Position numbers and translations under genes: made by a program. 64,000 nt of DNA from positions 1 to 64,000 of IMG/VR virus record IMGVR_UViG_3300006735_000030. One strand, written 5' to 3'. Within the stretch, counting starts at the first letter, position 1. Each line of letters begins with the position of its first letter. The stretch is from a virus. The notes under the pieces are model-generated. The model saw nothing but the letters and a program-made list of their open reading frames with translations, did no database searches and was not told the origin of the DNA. Below are positions 34,019 through 41,982 of this stretch, piece by piece.

Positions 34019-34771
34019 TTATATAGCTGTACGTGATTGTAAAAAGTAAACTGCTGAATAATCATCAATGTTGAAAGACAACTTTACAAGTGGTCTATCT
34101 CCACCAACCATTTCAAAAGTACCAGTTTCACATTCTTTATTTACATTCAATATTTCAGACATAACATCACTATTGAAGTAAAATTTATCAACATCAGCAT
34201 ACTTTGTTGTTGTTACTGGTATTTCCAATCTGTTAGAGTGTGTTGTTCTCCAACCAATACAAACTGAAGTTTTTTCATTTTCAGTTAATACTGTAAATGT
34301 ATCTATTTCATCTCCAAGTGCTGATTTACCACTTGTAAATTTTTGAATGAAATTAGAATCCATTGTAAAAGATACTTCCCACTCTTGTTGAAAAAGAGTC
34401 TTCAATATCTCATCACTAGCTTTAGGTACGACACTTGTGTCGTGTAACATATATTTCGCTTTATTACCAAAATCATCTTTACAATTTACCTCAACCGCTT
34501 TCTTCTCACCATCTCTATCAATGCTAGTAACATCAAAAGATATTTCTGAACCAAGTGATTGTAATAAATTACTTAACTTTGAAATATCACCAACACCAAT
34601 AGTAGCTTCTTGCATCGGTGACTTTTCCATTTTCAAAACAACCAAACAATCTTTATTATCTGTTGCAACAGCAGAATGAGTATTACCATTATGTGTTGTT
34701 ATTTGTGTTTGTGTTATTTTGTTTCCAAGACGTATTTTGTCAAGGTAGCGAGTAAGTTTCGCTTTTTCCAT
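34019..34771 (-). CDS. 45: Sliding clamp, gp45-like
   Basis: The product is a gp45-type clamp: 250 residues if the second ATG at 34771 is used, nine bases from the SD; the ATG two codons earlier has the SD only three or four bases away. It has three-domain strand patterns such as DCLVVLKMEKSPMQEATIGVGDISKLSNLLQSL and DVMSEILNVNKECETGTFEMVGGDRPLVKLSF. Gp45 tethers the polymerase and activates late transcription in T4. Its place between gp44 and glutaredoxin/gp43 supports the call. Confidence 0.85.
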   Translation of the reverse strand: MEKAKLTRYLDKIRLGNKITQTQITTHNGNTHSAVATDNKDCLVVLKMEKSPMQEATIGVGDISKLSNLLQSLGSEISFDVTSIDRDGEKKAVEVNCKDDFGNKAKYMLHDTSVVPKASDEILKTLFQQEWEVSFTMDSNFIQKFTSGKSALGDEIDTFTVLTENEKTSVCIGWRTTHSNRLEIPVTTTKYADVDKFYFNSDVMSEILNVNKECETGTFEMVGGDRPLVKLSFNIDDYSAVYFLQSRTAI

Positions 34772-34798
34772 AACCATTTTCTCCTATTATTATATGAG

Positions 34799-34827
34799 TT
34801 ATATATACATATATATGACTCGTTCAA
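34799..34827 (-). promoter_or_regulatory. Sigma70-like promoter before the sliding clamp
   Basis: On the minus strand TTGAAC (34822-34827) is followed by 16-17 bases and TATATA/ATATAA (34799-34805). The -35 sequence TTGAACG is the same as in the two promoters flanking the structured RNA at 48.5-49.1 kb. It would drive gp45, gp44 and genes below. Confidence 0.55.
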
Positions 34828-34832
34828 AACCA

Positions 34833-35084
34833 TCAATTTATTTTTAATAAATCCTTAAATTTTTTTAATTGTTGTTCATTCAACCAACCATTGAAGTAAT
34901 TACCACTAATATTCATTATTGGATACGTCAATTTATCAGAATTTGTTTTCTTATAGAGTTTTTCCTCTAATTTTTTGTTCTCAAAAACTCTGACTTCCAT
35001 AAAGTTTACACCATTGTTTCTTAACCAAGTTTTAGCTTCTTTACAATATGGACACTTAGGAATTGTGTACAATACTAAAACCAT
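34833..35084 (-). CDS. Glutaredoxin
   Basis: The 83-residue protein has the dithiol active site CPYC at residues 11-14 after VLYTIPK, the cis-Pro LTYPIM near residue 55 and NGWLNEQQL at the glutathione-contact region. Length fits phage glutaredoxins (T4 NrdC class). It should reduce ribonucleotide reductase or other cytoplasmic proteins. It overlaps the DNA polymerase gene by ten bases. Confidence 0.92.
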   Translation of the reverse strand: MVLVLYTIPKCPYCKEAKTWLRNNGVNFMEVRVFENKKLEEKLYKKTNSDKLTYPIMNISGNYFNGWLNEQQLKKFKDLLKIN

Positions 35085-37591
35085 GCGTTTTCATTCTTTA
35101 CTTGTGGTTCACTCCAATCTAATGCACCATAAAACATATTTAGTTTTTTGGTCATAGCTTGTTCATACATCTTATCATAATCAATGTACTCTTTAATAAA
35201 ATCCATTATCTCTTTTGGGTCTTCATATCCCTTATAAGCAACAACGTCTAATTTCAATGGATTATCTTTCAAATACACCCATCTGATTTTAGAGTCGCTA
35301 ACAATTGGTTCATAACTTTTTTTCTTAAAATACTTTAACAAATCATTATAGTATATTGAAGACTTAACATGAACTGGTGTACCAGTCATAATGGCTGTTT
35401 TTGCTCCAACGTTACTGAATCCATCGTCTTTTTTTGGTGTATACTTTTCTATGTTCTTTACACCAACTGGATTTGCTATATCATCTACACTCAATTGTCT
35501 TATCTTAGATTTAAAGTCTAATATTCTTTCATCAACTTTATCCTTTGGAACATAATTCAATATATCATCAAGTACACTCTTTAGTAAATGTTTCATAGCT
35601 GGTGGGAATGTACTTCGAACTGTATCTAAACCTTTTACGTGAACCTTATTTACTTTTACCCCATTGTCATTGATAATTCTCATCCCATATCGTTTCTTAA
35701 CAACGAAGAAACCAGCTCTTGCTATAATCTCTTGTTTAATCTCAAATCTATGTTTAGAAATATTACAAAACTTTTTAGCAAAGTAATCATAAGACTTGTT
35801 CATATAACCTTGAACTTCTGTGGCTATCTCTGAAATCTTTTGTGTTTTCATAACATCAGAAAGTTCTTGATTTGGAAATCTCTTTTCAAGAAGTGGTACT
35901 GCAGAATAAAATACTGAATCGGTATCAATATAAATACAATAGTCTTTGTCATCTTCAAGTTCTTTATTATAAAAGTGATTACCAATCTTCTTTGTAAACT
36001 TAATTAGAGATTGACCAGTCAACGTTGTTGCTTCGGCGTTATCTAAATCATAAAACCTAAATACTGATAGACCTAATACACCATACAATGAATTTAAAAC
36101 AACTTTCTGAATGTATTGTTTCCTATTAAAATATTGATATTTCTCATCATCACCTTCGTCAGCAAACTTTTTAGCTAGTTTTCTAAACTCTACCCTTGTA
36201 TTAAACCATTGTTCCAATAGAGCGGGAATCAAACCTTTTTTATCTGTTTTATAAATTATACCATTGGATGAAATAGAGACTTGATTATCATTAAAATAAG
36301 TTTGTAACTCTTCGTGTGTAACCTTACCTTGTTCCTTACCACCCATTTTTACTGTATAAGTTTTTGGTACTTTTTGAACATACTCTTCTGGATTCCAACC
36401 AACTATTTCACCTATCTTTGTTTCTGGCGATATATTCAATGACATAATAATTGATGGATACATTGAAGTAATATCTAAATCATATATCCATTCGTGTCTA
36501 CCTTTTTGTGGGTCTTGTACATAAGCACCAGAGAACTTGTTCTCTTCAAATAAATCTTTTCTACCATCTTTCTTTTTGTTTGGTGCAACAATACCAAGTT
36601 TCTTTAAGTAAACTAATACGGCTCCTTCAAGATATCTCGAAGACCATTCTACTTCTTCGTATGGTACATGACCAACATGAGCAATACCTCGACACACATC
36701 TATAAAATCTAACTTATCATTTAACATCTTAACAAGTCTAACGTCATGAATGTTATATTCTACGAATTTATTTAAATCATTGTCATACAAATCATTTAGT
36801 GTTCCTTCATACTCAACTTTTTTCTCACCAAGTTCATCTTCTGCTATAGCATCTAATCTGTAAGATGTCTTTTGAGTATATGTAAAATTTTTATATAGTG
36901 ACAAGTAATCTAATTGAGATAGTCCAGCTATTTTATATCTATTTTGGTACTCACTCCAATTAACTCTTCTGATTGGAGAAAGACAATCTGCTATTTCAGA
37001 ACCAAGTACGTTTGTAGCTCTATTGTAAAGATATGGCATATCGAATCTCAAACTATTCCAACCAGTCAATATTGTAGGTCTTAACTGAAGAAATAATGCA
37101 TAAAATCTATTTAATAACTCACCTTCTTCTTGAAAAGCTTCTATCTCAATATCATCTTTAGTTTCAAGAGTTAGTCTGTTATCTGGGTCAAGAACAAGAC
37201 AAAAATATTTGTCCACTCCACTATCGTAATAAGCTATTGAAGTTATTTTGTTTTCTGCTTTTTGAACGTCTGGAAATCCTTGTGTAACCTCAACCTCGAT
37301 ATCAATAATACCAATTCTTATGTCTGAAGATATATCATCTGAATCTGTATACATATCAACAAGTGTTCTTGTCTCTGGATTAACATCAGATTCCCAAAGG
37401 TTTTTAGTCTTCTTATCGAACTTATATACTTTTTTTAGTTTATCTCCATATAGAGATACATAAGTTCCATAATTGTCTTTTACGTAAGCGTATTTTTTAT
37501 ATGGTAGGACGAGATAACCTTTTTCGTCATCCCAAATGTGTATCTTGTTTTTGAAGTTATCATAAAATATATTCTGATACATTAAAACCAA
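35075..37591 (-). CDS. 43: Family B DNA polymerase, gp43-like
   Basis: The 838-residue protein is a replicative family B polymerase. Exonuclease motifs include IGIIDIEVE near residue 92, GWNSLRFDMPYL near 190 and YNIHDVRLVKML near 276. Polymerase motif A is DLDITSMYPSIIM near residue 373, motif B VVLNSLYGVLG near 500 and motif C YIDTDSVFY near 550. Length is close to T4 gp43 (898). It acts with gp45, gp44/62, gp41 and gp32, all encoded in this window. Confidence 0.96.
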   Translation of the reverse strand: MVLMYQNIFYDNFKNKIHIWDDEKGYLVLPYKKYAYVKDNYGTYVSLYGDKLKKVYKFDKKTKNLWESDVNPETRTLVDMYTDSDDISSDIRIGIIDIEVEVTQGFPDVQKAENKITSIAYYDSGVDKYFCLVLDPDNRLTLETKDDIEIEAFQEEGELLNRFYALFLQLRPTILTGWNSLRFDMPYLYNRATNVLGSEIADCLSPIRRVNWSEYQNRYKIAGLSQLDYLSLYKNFTYTQKTSYRLDAIAEDELGEKKVEYEGTLNDLYDNDLNKFVEYNIHDVRLVKMLNDKLDFIDVCRGIAHVGHVPYEEVEWSSRYLEGAVLVYLKKLGIVAPNKKKDGRKDLFEENKFSGAYVQDPQKGRHEWIYDLDITSMYPSIIMSLNISPETKIGEIVGWNPEEYVQKVPKTYTVKMGGKEQGKVTHEELQTYFNDNQVSISSNGIIYKTDKKGLIPALLEQWFNTRVEFRKLAKKFADEGDDEKYQYFNRKQYIQKVVLNSLYGVLGLSVFRFYDLDNAEATTLTGQSLIKFTKKIGNHFYNKELEDDKDYCIYIDTDSVFYSAVPLLEKRFPNQELSDVMKTQKISEIATEVQGYMNKSYDYFAKKFCNISKHRFEIKQEIIARAGFFVVKKRYGMRIINDNGVKVNKVHVKGLDTVRSTFPPAMKHLLKSVLDDILNYVPKDKVDERILDFKSKIRQLSVDDIANPVGVKNIEKYTPKKDDGFSNVGAKTAIMTGTPVHVKSSIYYNDLLKYFKKKSYEPIVSDSKIRWVYLKDNPLKLDVVAYKGYEDPKEIMDFIKEYIDYDKMYEQAMTKKLNMFYGALDWSEPQVKNENAWF

Positions 37592-39033
37592 CTATCATCT
37601 TTATTGATTGTCTTGAACTTTGGGTCTACTTTAGACTCACCAAATGTCAATTCAGAATCATCAACGAGTTTTTGTATCTCATCTCGTTTATCATCTGGAA
37701 CAAATAACTTTGTATACTCATAATTTGGGTCATCTTTTATTCCTTTGGATATACACCAAAGTCTTATCTTCTCCCACGTGTTACTCAAATACAAATTAGG
37801 ATGACTATTGTATAATAAATTTTTCTTGAAACCATTACCTTTTAGAATATGGTATAACCACTCAATTCCAGCACTTGGTGTTTTTACAGTACGTTTCTTT
37901 TTACCATCACAAGCTTCACTCAAATCATTAATTAGATTTTCTTTAAATCTTTCATCGTGTGGTGGTAAATCCCATTGGAAATCTTTTGGTGTATTATCTA
38001 ACAACTCAAGAAAAGACTTTTTATCTGTAAAATATAATGGATAATCTTTACCTAAAACGTGTTCTTGTGTAGGATGTTTGAATGTTAAACTTGGTCTATT
38101 AGCTTTTATAGCATCTTGTACTGATAAATTCCAAGTCATATAATCGTTCACTATACAAATACTAGCATAACAATTATCTATCAAGTATCTATATTGACCA
38201 CCACTTGGTAAGTTTTGAACTTTCATCCAATCTGGTGCAGGTTTACCAGCTTTTGGTTTTTTAGCATCATCATCGGTAATCCAAACTAACCACTCATCTC
38301 TATCAAGGTCTTTCGTCCACTCTATAAGTTTTTTTATACCAGTAGATTGATTCCATCTGTGATTGAATACCAATATTTTTTTGTCTGGTAATGGAAATGG
38401 TTCTGGGTCAGGTAAGTCACCAACACCAAGTGGAAAGTAATTAATTTTTTCTTTCATGACGTTGTCATCAACACCTTGTGCTGTATGTGGCATCTTATCC
38501 CAATTGGATTTCATATAGTCCAAACTAACTGGACAATGAAAATAAGATTTTGTAGATAAATCAATAGCTTCTAATTGTCTGAAGAAACCAACTGGATAAC
38601 CACCAGTAGGTCTACTCTTTTCACAATCAACCCAATGGAAAAAATTGTAACTATCTACAGTCATTCCATACCTATCGGTCAGGATTGCGTTGTAAACATT
38701 GTACAATAATTCTGGTTGGTGATTAAAGATAAAGTCAACATCAAGTCTTTGAAAGTCAACTTTTTTCAATAGAGCTTTACTATCGAAGAAACCACGATTA
38801 AATAATACACTACCAGCATATGGAAACTTTATCATTGTGACATTATCTCCAAGATGTGGGATTGTATTGTTTGGTGGAACTAAAACATAATGATGACACA
38901 TAGGTAACCACTTTATAGTTTTAACCATTACTTTATAATTGGAATCTGCTTGATGCATAAATTTGGTTGAACGCCATCTTACAGGTGACATAACGTGTAA
39001 GACTCTTCTACCATATAACTTGTGATTTATCAT
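37582..39033 (-). CDS. Glycosyltransferase-like protein, paralog B
   Basis: The 483-residue protein is the paralog of the 28954-30351 product. Matching blocks include VLHVMSPVRWRSTKF, HHYVLVPPNNT, NHQPELLYNVYN, NFFHWVDCEKSR, ILVFNHRWNQSTGIKKLI and DYMTWNLSVQDAIKANRP. It may have a GT-B fold. The two copies bracket the ClpP-clamp-polymerase region, 28.9-39.0 kb. It overlaps the DNA polymerase start by ten bases and follows a candidate promoter. Confidence 0.6.
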   Translation of the reverse strand: MINHKLYGRRVLHVMSPVRWRSTKFMHQADSNYKVMVKTIKWLPMCHHYVLVPPNNTIPHLGDNVTMIKFPYAGSVLFNRGFFDSKALLKKVDFQRLDVDFIFNHQPELLYNVYNAILTDRYGMTVDSYNFFHWVDCEKSRPTGGYPVGFFRQLEAIDLSTKSYFHCPVSLDYMKSNWDKMPHTAQGVDDNVMKEKINYFPLGVGDLPDPEPFPLPDKKILVFNHRWNQSTGIKKLIEWTKDLDRDEWLVWITDDDAKKPKAGKPAPDWMKVQNLPSGGQYRYLIDNCYASICIVNDYMTWNLSVQDAIKANRPSLTFKHPTQEHVLGKDYPLYFTDKKSFLELLDNTPKDFQWDLPPHDERFKENLINDLSEACDGKKKRTVKTPSAGIEWLYHILKGNGFKKNLLYNSHPNLYLSNTWEKIRLWCISKGIKDDPNYEYTKLFVPDDKRDEIQKLVDDSELTFGESKVDPKFKTINKDDSWF

Positions 39034-39070
39034 TTAATAACCTTATTTTATAGAAATAAATAGTCACCCC

Positions 39071-39095
39071 AAAATCGAAAGGGTCAATATTTTTT
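39071..39095 (-). promoter_or_regulatory. Possible promoter downstream of the receptor gene
   Basis: On the minus strand TTGACC is followed at about 17-19 bases by ACTATTTATT. The -35 is good and the -10 weak. It lies between the receptor terminator hairpin and the 37582-39033 gene and would restart transcription after that terminator. Confidence 0.35.
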
Positions 39096-39104
39096 TGGTA
39101 AAAT

Positions 39105-39123
39105 GGGGGGATAAAATCCCCCC
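39105..39123 (-). terminator. GC-rich hairpin after the TonB-dependent receptor
   Basis: GGGGGGAT at 39105-39112 pairs with ATCCCCCC at 39116-39123 around a three-base loop, an exceptionally strong stem for this AT-rich genome. It lies just past the receptor stop codon. The U run after it on the minus strand is short (ATTTT), so it could also act as an RNA-stabilising 3' end. Confidence 0.6.
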
Positions 39124-39136
39124 AAATTGAACCATT

Positions 39137-41893
39137 TTAGAAATTAACAGTAAGTCCTAAATTAAAACTTCTTGGTGTTCCAAGAAATACTTCAGCGTTA
39201 TGAGCTAAGTGCATCTTATCACCATACCCATTGTACTTACTATTGTCAACGGCATCTTGAACATAAACATCGTCAAGTGCGTTAAATAAATGACCATGTA
39301 AAGTCATATCAAGTCCTGCCATTTTAGGTAACCTATAAGCTACGTGTATGTCCATCTTACCATAAGACGGGGTTTTCCATACTTGTGCTCTGTCAGCATC
39401 ACCTTCAACTTCACGACTATCTGGACTCCAATCAGAATAATGATTGTCGTACCATCTATATAGACCTTGGACACTCAATCCTTCAATTGGTTTGATTGTT
39501 AAACCACCAACATAAGATGTCTGTGGCATATCACCAACTTTTAGATTGTTTAAAGCGTATTCATACTCAGTAGATGTTTGTCCAATGATTTGATTATCAT
39601 CATTGTATTCCATCTCTGTGTAGTCACCTTTAGCATCTCCATCAAAATACCAATCTCCAATACTAACGGCAACATCCAAGTCAACCATTTCATGTAGAGC
39701 GACTTTAGACTCAATCTCGAAACCACTATGACTTTGGTTTACACCAGTCAAATAAATGATGTCTGTGTCACCTGAGTCACCTTGACCAGTCGTAACTGAC
39801 TTTGTAAGGTTTCTGTCTTTCCATTGAGTGTTATAGTAACTACCTTTGATAGCAACTTTGTCACTTCTATATTCTCCACCAACTTCTGTAGATATGAATT
39901 TCTCATTGTCTGGGTTTGTGGATACATTCCCATCATAATCAATTACATTATCTAAGATTGGTGGTTTCTGTACGTAACCAGCATTAGCAAATGCAGATAA
40001 TCTGTCATCAAGATTATATCTAGCTCCACCCTTTGCTTGAAAGGTTGTGATAGCAGGAGCTTCAACAAAATTATCAATCTTGTTTCCATCCTCATCTACA
40101 TTAAGAGCGAAATGGTCTTCGTAAGTATATCCAATTGTAGATATACCACCCATACCATATAGATTTATCTTTTCAGTATCATATTTACCTTGTAGAAAAG
40201 CTCCTAACCAATTTACAGTAGTTTCGTTATGATACGCAATAATATCACCTAAACGAACAACTTTACCATCGGCCATATTGTCATCAGCGTAGTCTACATA
40301 GTAGTCTCCACCAAGTAAATCACGAACTTCTCTAGCGTGTTCTATACCAGCAGTTCTCCAATCAATACCAACTTGAACTTCAAGTTCATCTGAAACATCA
40401 TAGTTCAATTTAGAAATTAAACCATAAGTATCTTGTCTATTGATTGAGTTTCTAAGGATACCTGTGGAACGATTTTCAACATCAGAGAACGCAGAATCTA
40501 CATTAGCAGAGTTCTGAGCTATCTCAGCATTCCAATCCCAAGTCCAAGGTGAACTTGCATACCAAGGGTTTCCTTCTATCGCGGGTGTCCTACTTACGCT
40601 ACCATAAGTACCAGTTCCTCCACCAGAACCACCACTCCAATATAGTACTGAACTTAACCTCATGTCTTCATTGATATCATAAAAATGATTCAAGTTAACA
40701 AGTGGTTTATGAAAGAAGTTTTCTCTTTCATTTAGGAAGTTAGAACTATACCTATCGGTTGTACGAGCTCCGTACATATACCAATATTGTTGACCTTTAT
40801 AATCTGGGTCAATTGGTGCAACGTTTTGGTTAAGGAATCTACCAGCCTCGTGTTCGAACTTTTCTCCTTCAACATAAGCAGAATCGTTGTATCCATCAAT
40901 ACTACCTGCTAACTCTTGTGAATAAGTTGCGATATTCTGTTTATATAGATTCTGACCATGACGCTGTGGAGCACCAACAGCATACAACTCAAGTCTATGG
41001 TCATCGTTCATCTGATAACTTGTTCCAAGATAGTAAGCCCAAGCGTCTGTCCATGTTCCATCTATAAAACCATCACCAGTTTTACGAACAATCGTTCCAC
41101 TTATTGCTAACTTATCATTTAACATAAGTCCTGAGTTATAATTCAAAGTAGATTTAAGGAATCCACCTTCACCTACTTCTTGTTTTACTTTACCACCCTT
41201 CTCGTGTTGAGCTGGGTCGGTAATTATGTTCATAGTTCCACCAATAGATGGTGTAGCTAGATTAACAGCTGAAAGACCTCTTTGCATCTGAATTGAGGTT
41301 GTAGCATCACCTACTCCATCCCAATTAGACCAATAGACCCATCCGTTCTCCATATCATTTTGGGGAACACCATTTATCATCACGGCCACGTTTCTTTGGT
41401 TAAATCCACGAACATTGATACGAGCATCACCCGCACCACCACCTTGACCAGTCGCATATACACTTGGTGTAGTATTAAGAATCATTGGAATATCTTGTGA
41501 ACCAAGACGTAATTCCATTTCTTCTTTATCTACAGTAGTGTAAGCAACAGGTGTCGTTTCATCAGCTCTTGAAGCAAGAACCTCAAGTGCTGACATTGCA
41601 ACGACATCAGTTTCTAAAGTGAAACTAACACTCGCTACAATATCCCCAACACTAACAGATTTAGTCTGGGTTATGTAACCAATGTAAGAAGCTGTCACAT
41701 CAAAAGTACCAGTGCCAGTCTCAATAGTAAATTTACCTTCACTATCCGAGACCCCGCCTAAGTCTGTACCTTCAATAGTAACATTAGCTCCTACAAGTGG
41801 TTTATCGCCTTTACCAACGAATCCTGTAACGACTTGTCCGAAAACAAATCCGCTCATCATCACCAGTAAAGACATGAGATTACGATAATTCAT
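39137..41893 (-). CDS. TonB-dependent outer-membrane receptor with CarboxypepD_reg-like domain
   Basis: The 918-residue protein has a signal peptide (MNYRNLMSLLVMMSGFVFGQ) and a carboxypeptidase-regulatory-like beta-sandwich at residues 21-100 (GDKPLVGANVTIEGTDLGG). A plug domain at about 110-230 follows (RINVRGFNQRNVAVMINGVPQ, LATPSIGGTMNIIT). A 22-strand-type barrel follows, ending in the outer-membrane terminal Phe (FNLGLTVNF). Such receptors import siderophores, vitamin B12 or glycans using TonB energy. The frame is intact. Phage genes of the same strand lie on both sides, so it is cargo carried by the phage. The ligand is unknown. Confidence 0.93.
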   Translation of the reverse strand: MNYRNLMSLLVMMSGFVFGQVVTGFVGKGDKPLVGANVTIEGTDLGGVSDSEGKFTIETGTGTFDVTASYIGYITQTKSVSVGDIVASVSFTLETDVVAMSALEVLASRADETTPVAYTTVDKEEMELRLGSQDIPMILNTTPSVYATGQGGGAGDARINVRGFNQRNVAVMINGVPQNDMENGWVYWSNWDGVGDATTSIQMQRGLSAVNLATPSIGGTMNIITDPAQHEKGGKVKQEVGEGGFLKSTLNYNSGLMLNDKLAISGTIVRKTGDGFIDGTWTDAWAYYLGTSYQMNDDHRLELYAVGAPQRHGQNLYKQNIATYSQELAGSIDGYNDSAYVEGEKFEHEAGRFLNQNVAPIDPDYKGQQYWYMYGARTTDRYSSNFLNERENFFHKPLVNLNHFYDINEDMRLSSVLYWSGGSGGGTGTYGSVSRTPAIEGNPWYASSPWTWDWNAEIAQNSANVDSAFSDVENRSTGILRNSINRQDTYGLISKLNYDVSDELEVQVGIDWRTAGIEHAREVRDLLGGDYYVDYADDNMADGKVVRLGDIIAYHNETTVNWLGAFLQGKYDTEKINLYGMGGISTIGYTYEDHFALNVDEDGNKIDNFVEAPAITTFQAKGGARYNLDDRLSAFANAGYVQKPPILDNVIDYDGNVSTNPDNEKFISTEVGGEYRSDKVAIKGSYYNTQWKDRNLTKSVTTGQGDSGDTDIIYLTGVNQSHSGFEIESKVALHEMVDLDVAVSIGDWYFDGDAKGDYTEMEYNDDNQIIGQTSTEYEYALNNLKVGDMPQTSYVGGLTIKPIEGLSVQGLYRWYDNHYSDWSPDSREVEGDADRAQVWKTPSYGKMDIHVAYRLPKMAGLDMTLHGHLFNALDDVYVQDAVDNSKYNGYGDKMHLAHNAEVFLGTPRSFNLGLTVNF

Positions 41894-41925
41894 AATCTTT
41901 CTCCTTGCTTATTATTCATATGAAT

Positions 41926-41959
41926 GACGCATTTTTCTACAGGTGCGTCGTCTGCCTGT
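41926..41959 (-). promoter_or_regulatory. 5' leader of the receptor gene with two exclusive hairpins
   Basis: GACGCA (41926-41931) can pair with TGCGTC (41944-41949), and ACAGG (41939-41943) can pair with CCTGT (41955-41959). The two stems share bases and cannot form together. A perfect 12-base palindrome ATTCATATGAAT at 41915-41926 and an SD AAGGAG follow toward the receptor start. The layout suggests a translational or attenuation switch for the receptor. No known riboswitch class is recognised. Confidence 0.4.
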
Positions 41960-41982
41960 CCGCTTTTTTTGTATGTGAAGTC

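Noticed and set aside
39137-41893. Host contamination or misassembly as the explanation of the receptor gene
   Set aside because: The gene is on the phage strand with the same AT-rich codon use and SD style, and phage genes flank it on both sides. It cannot be excluded without read mapping, so it is listed as a check.
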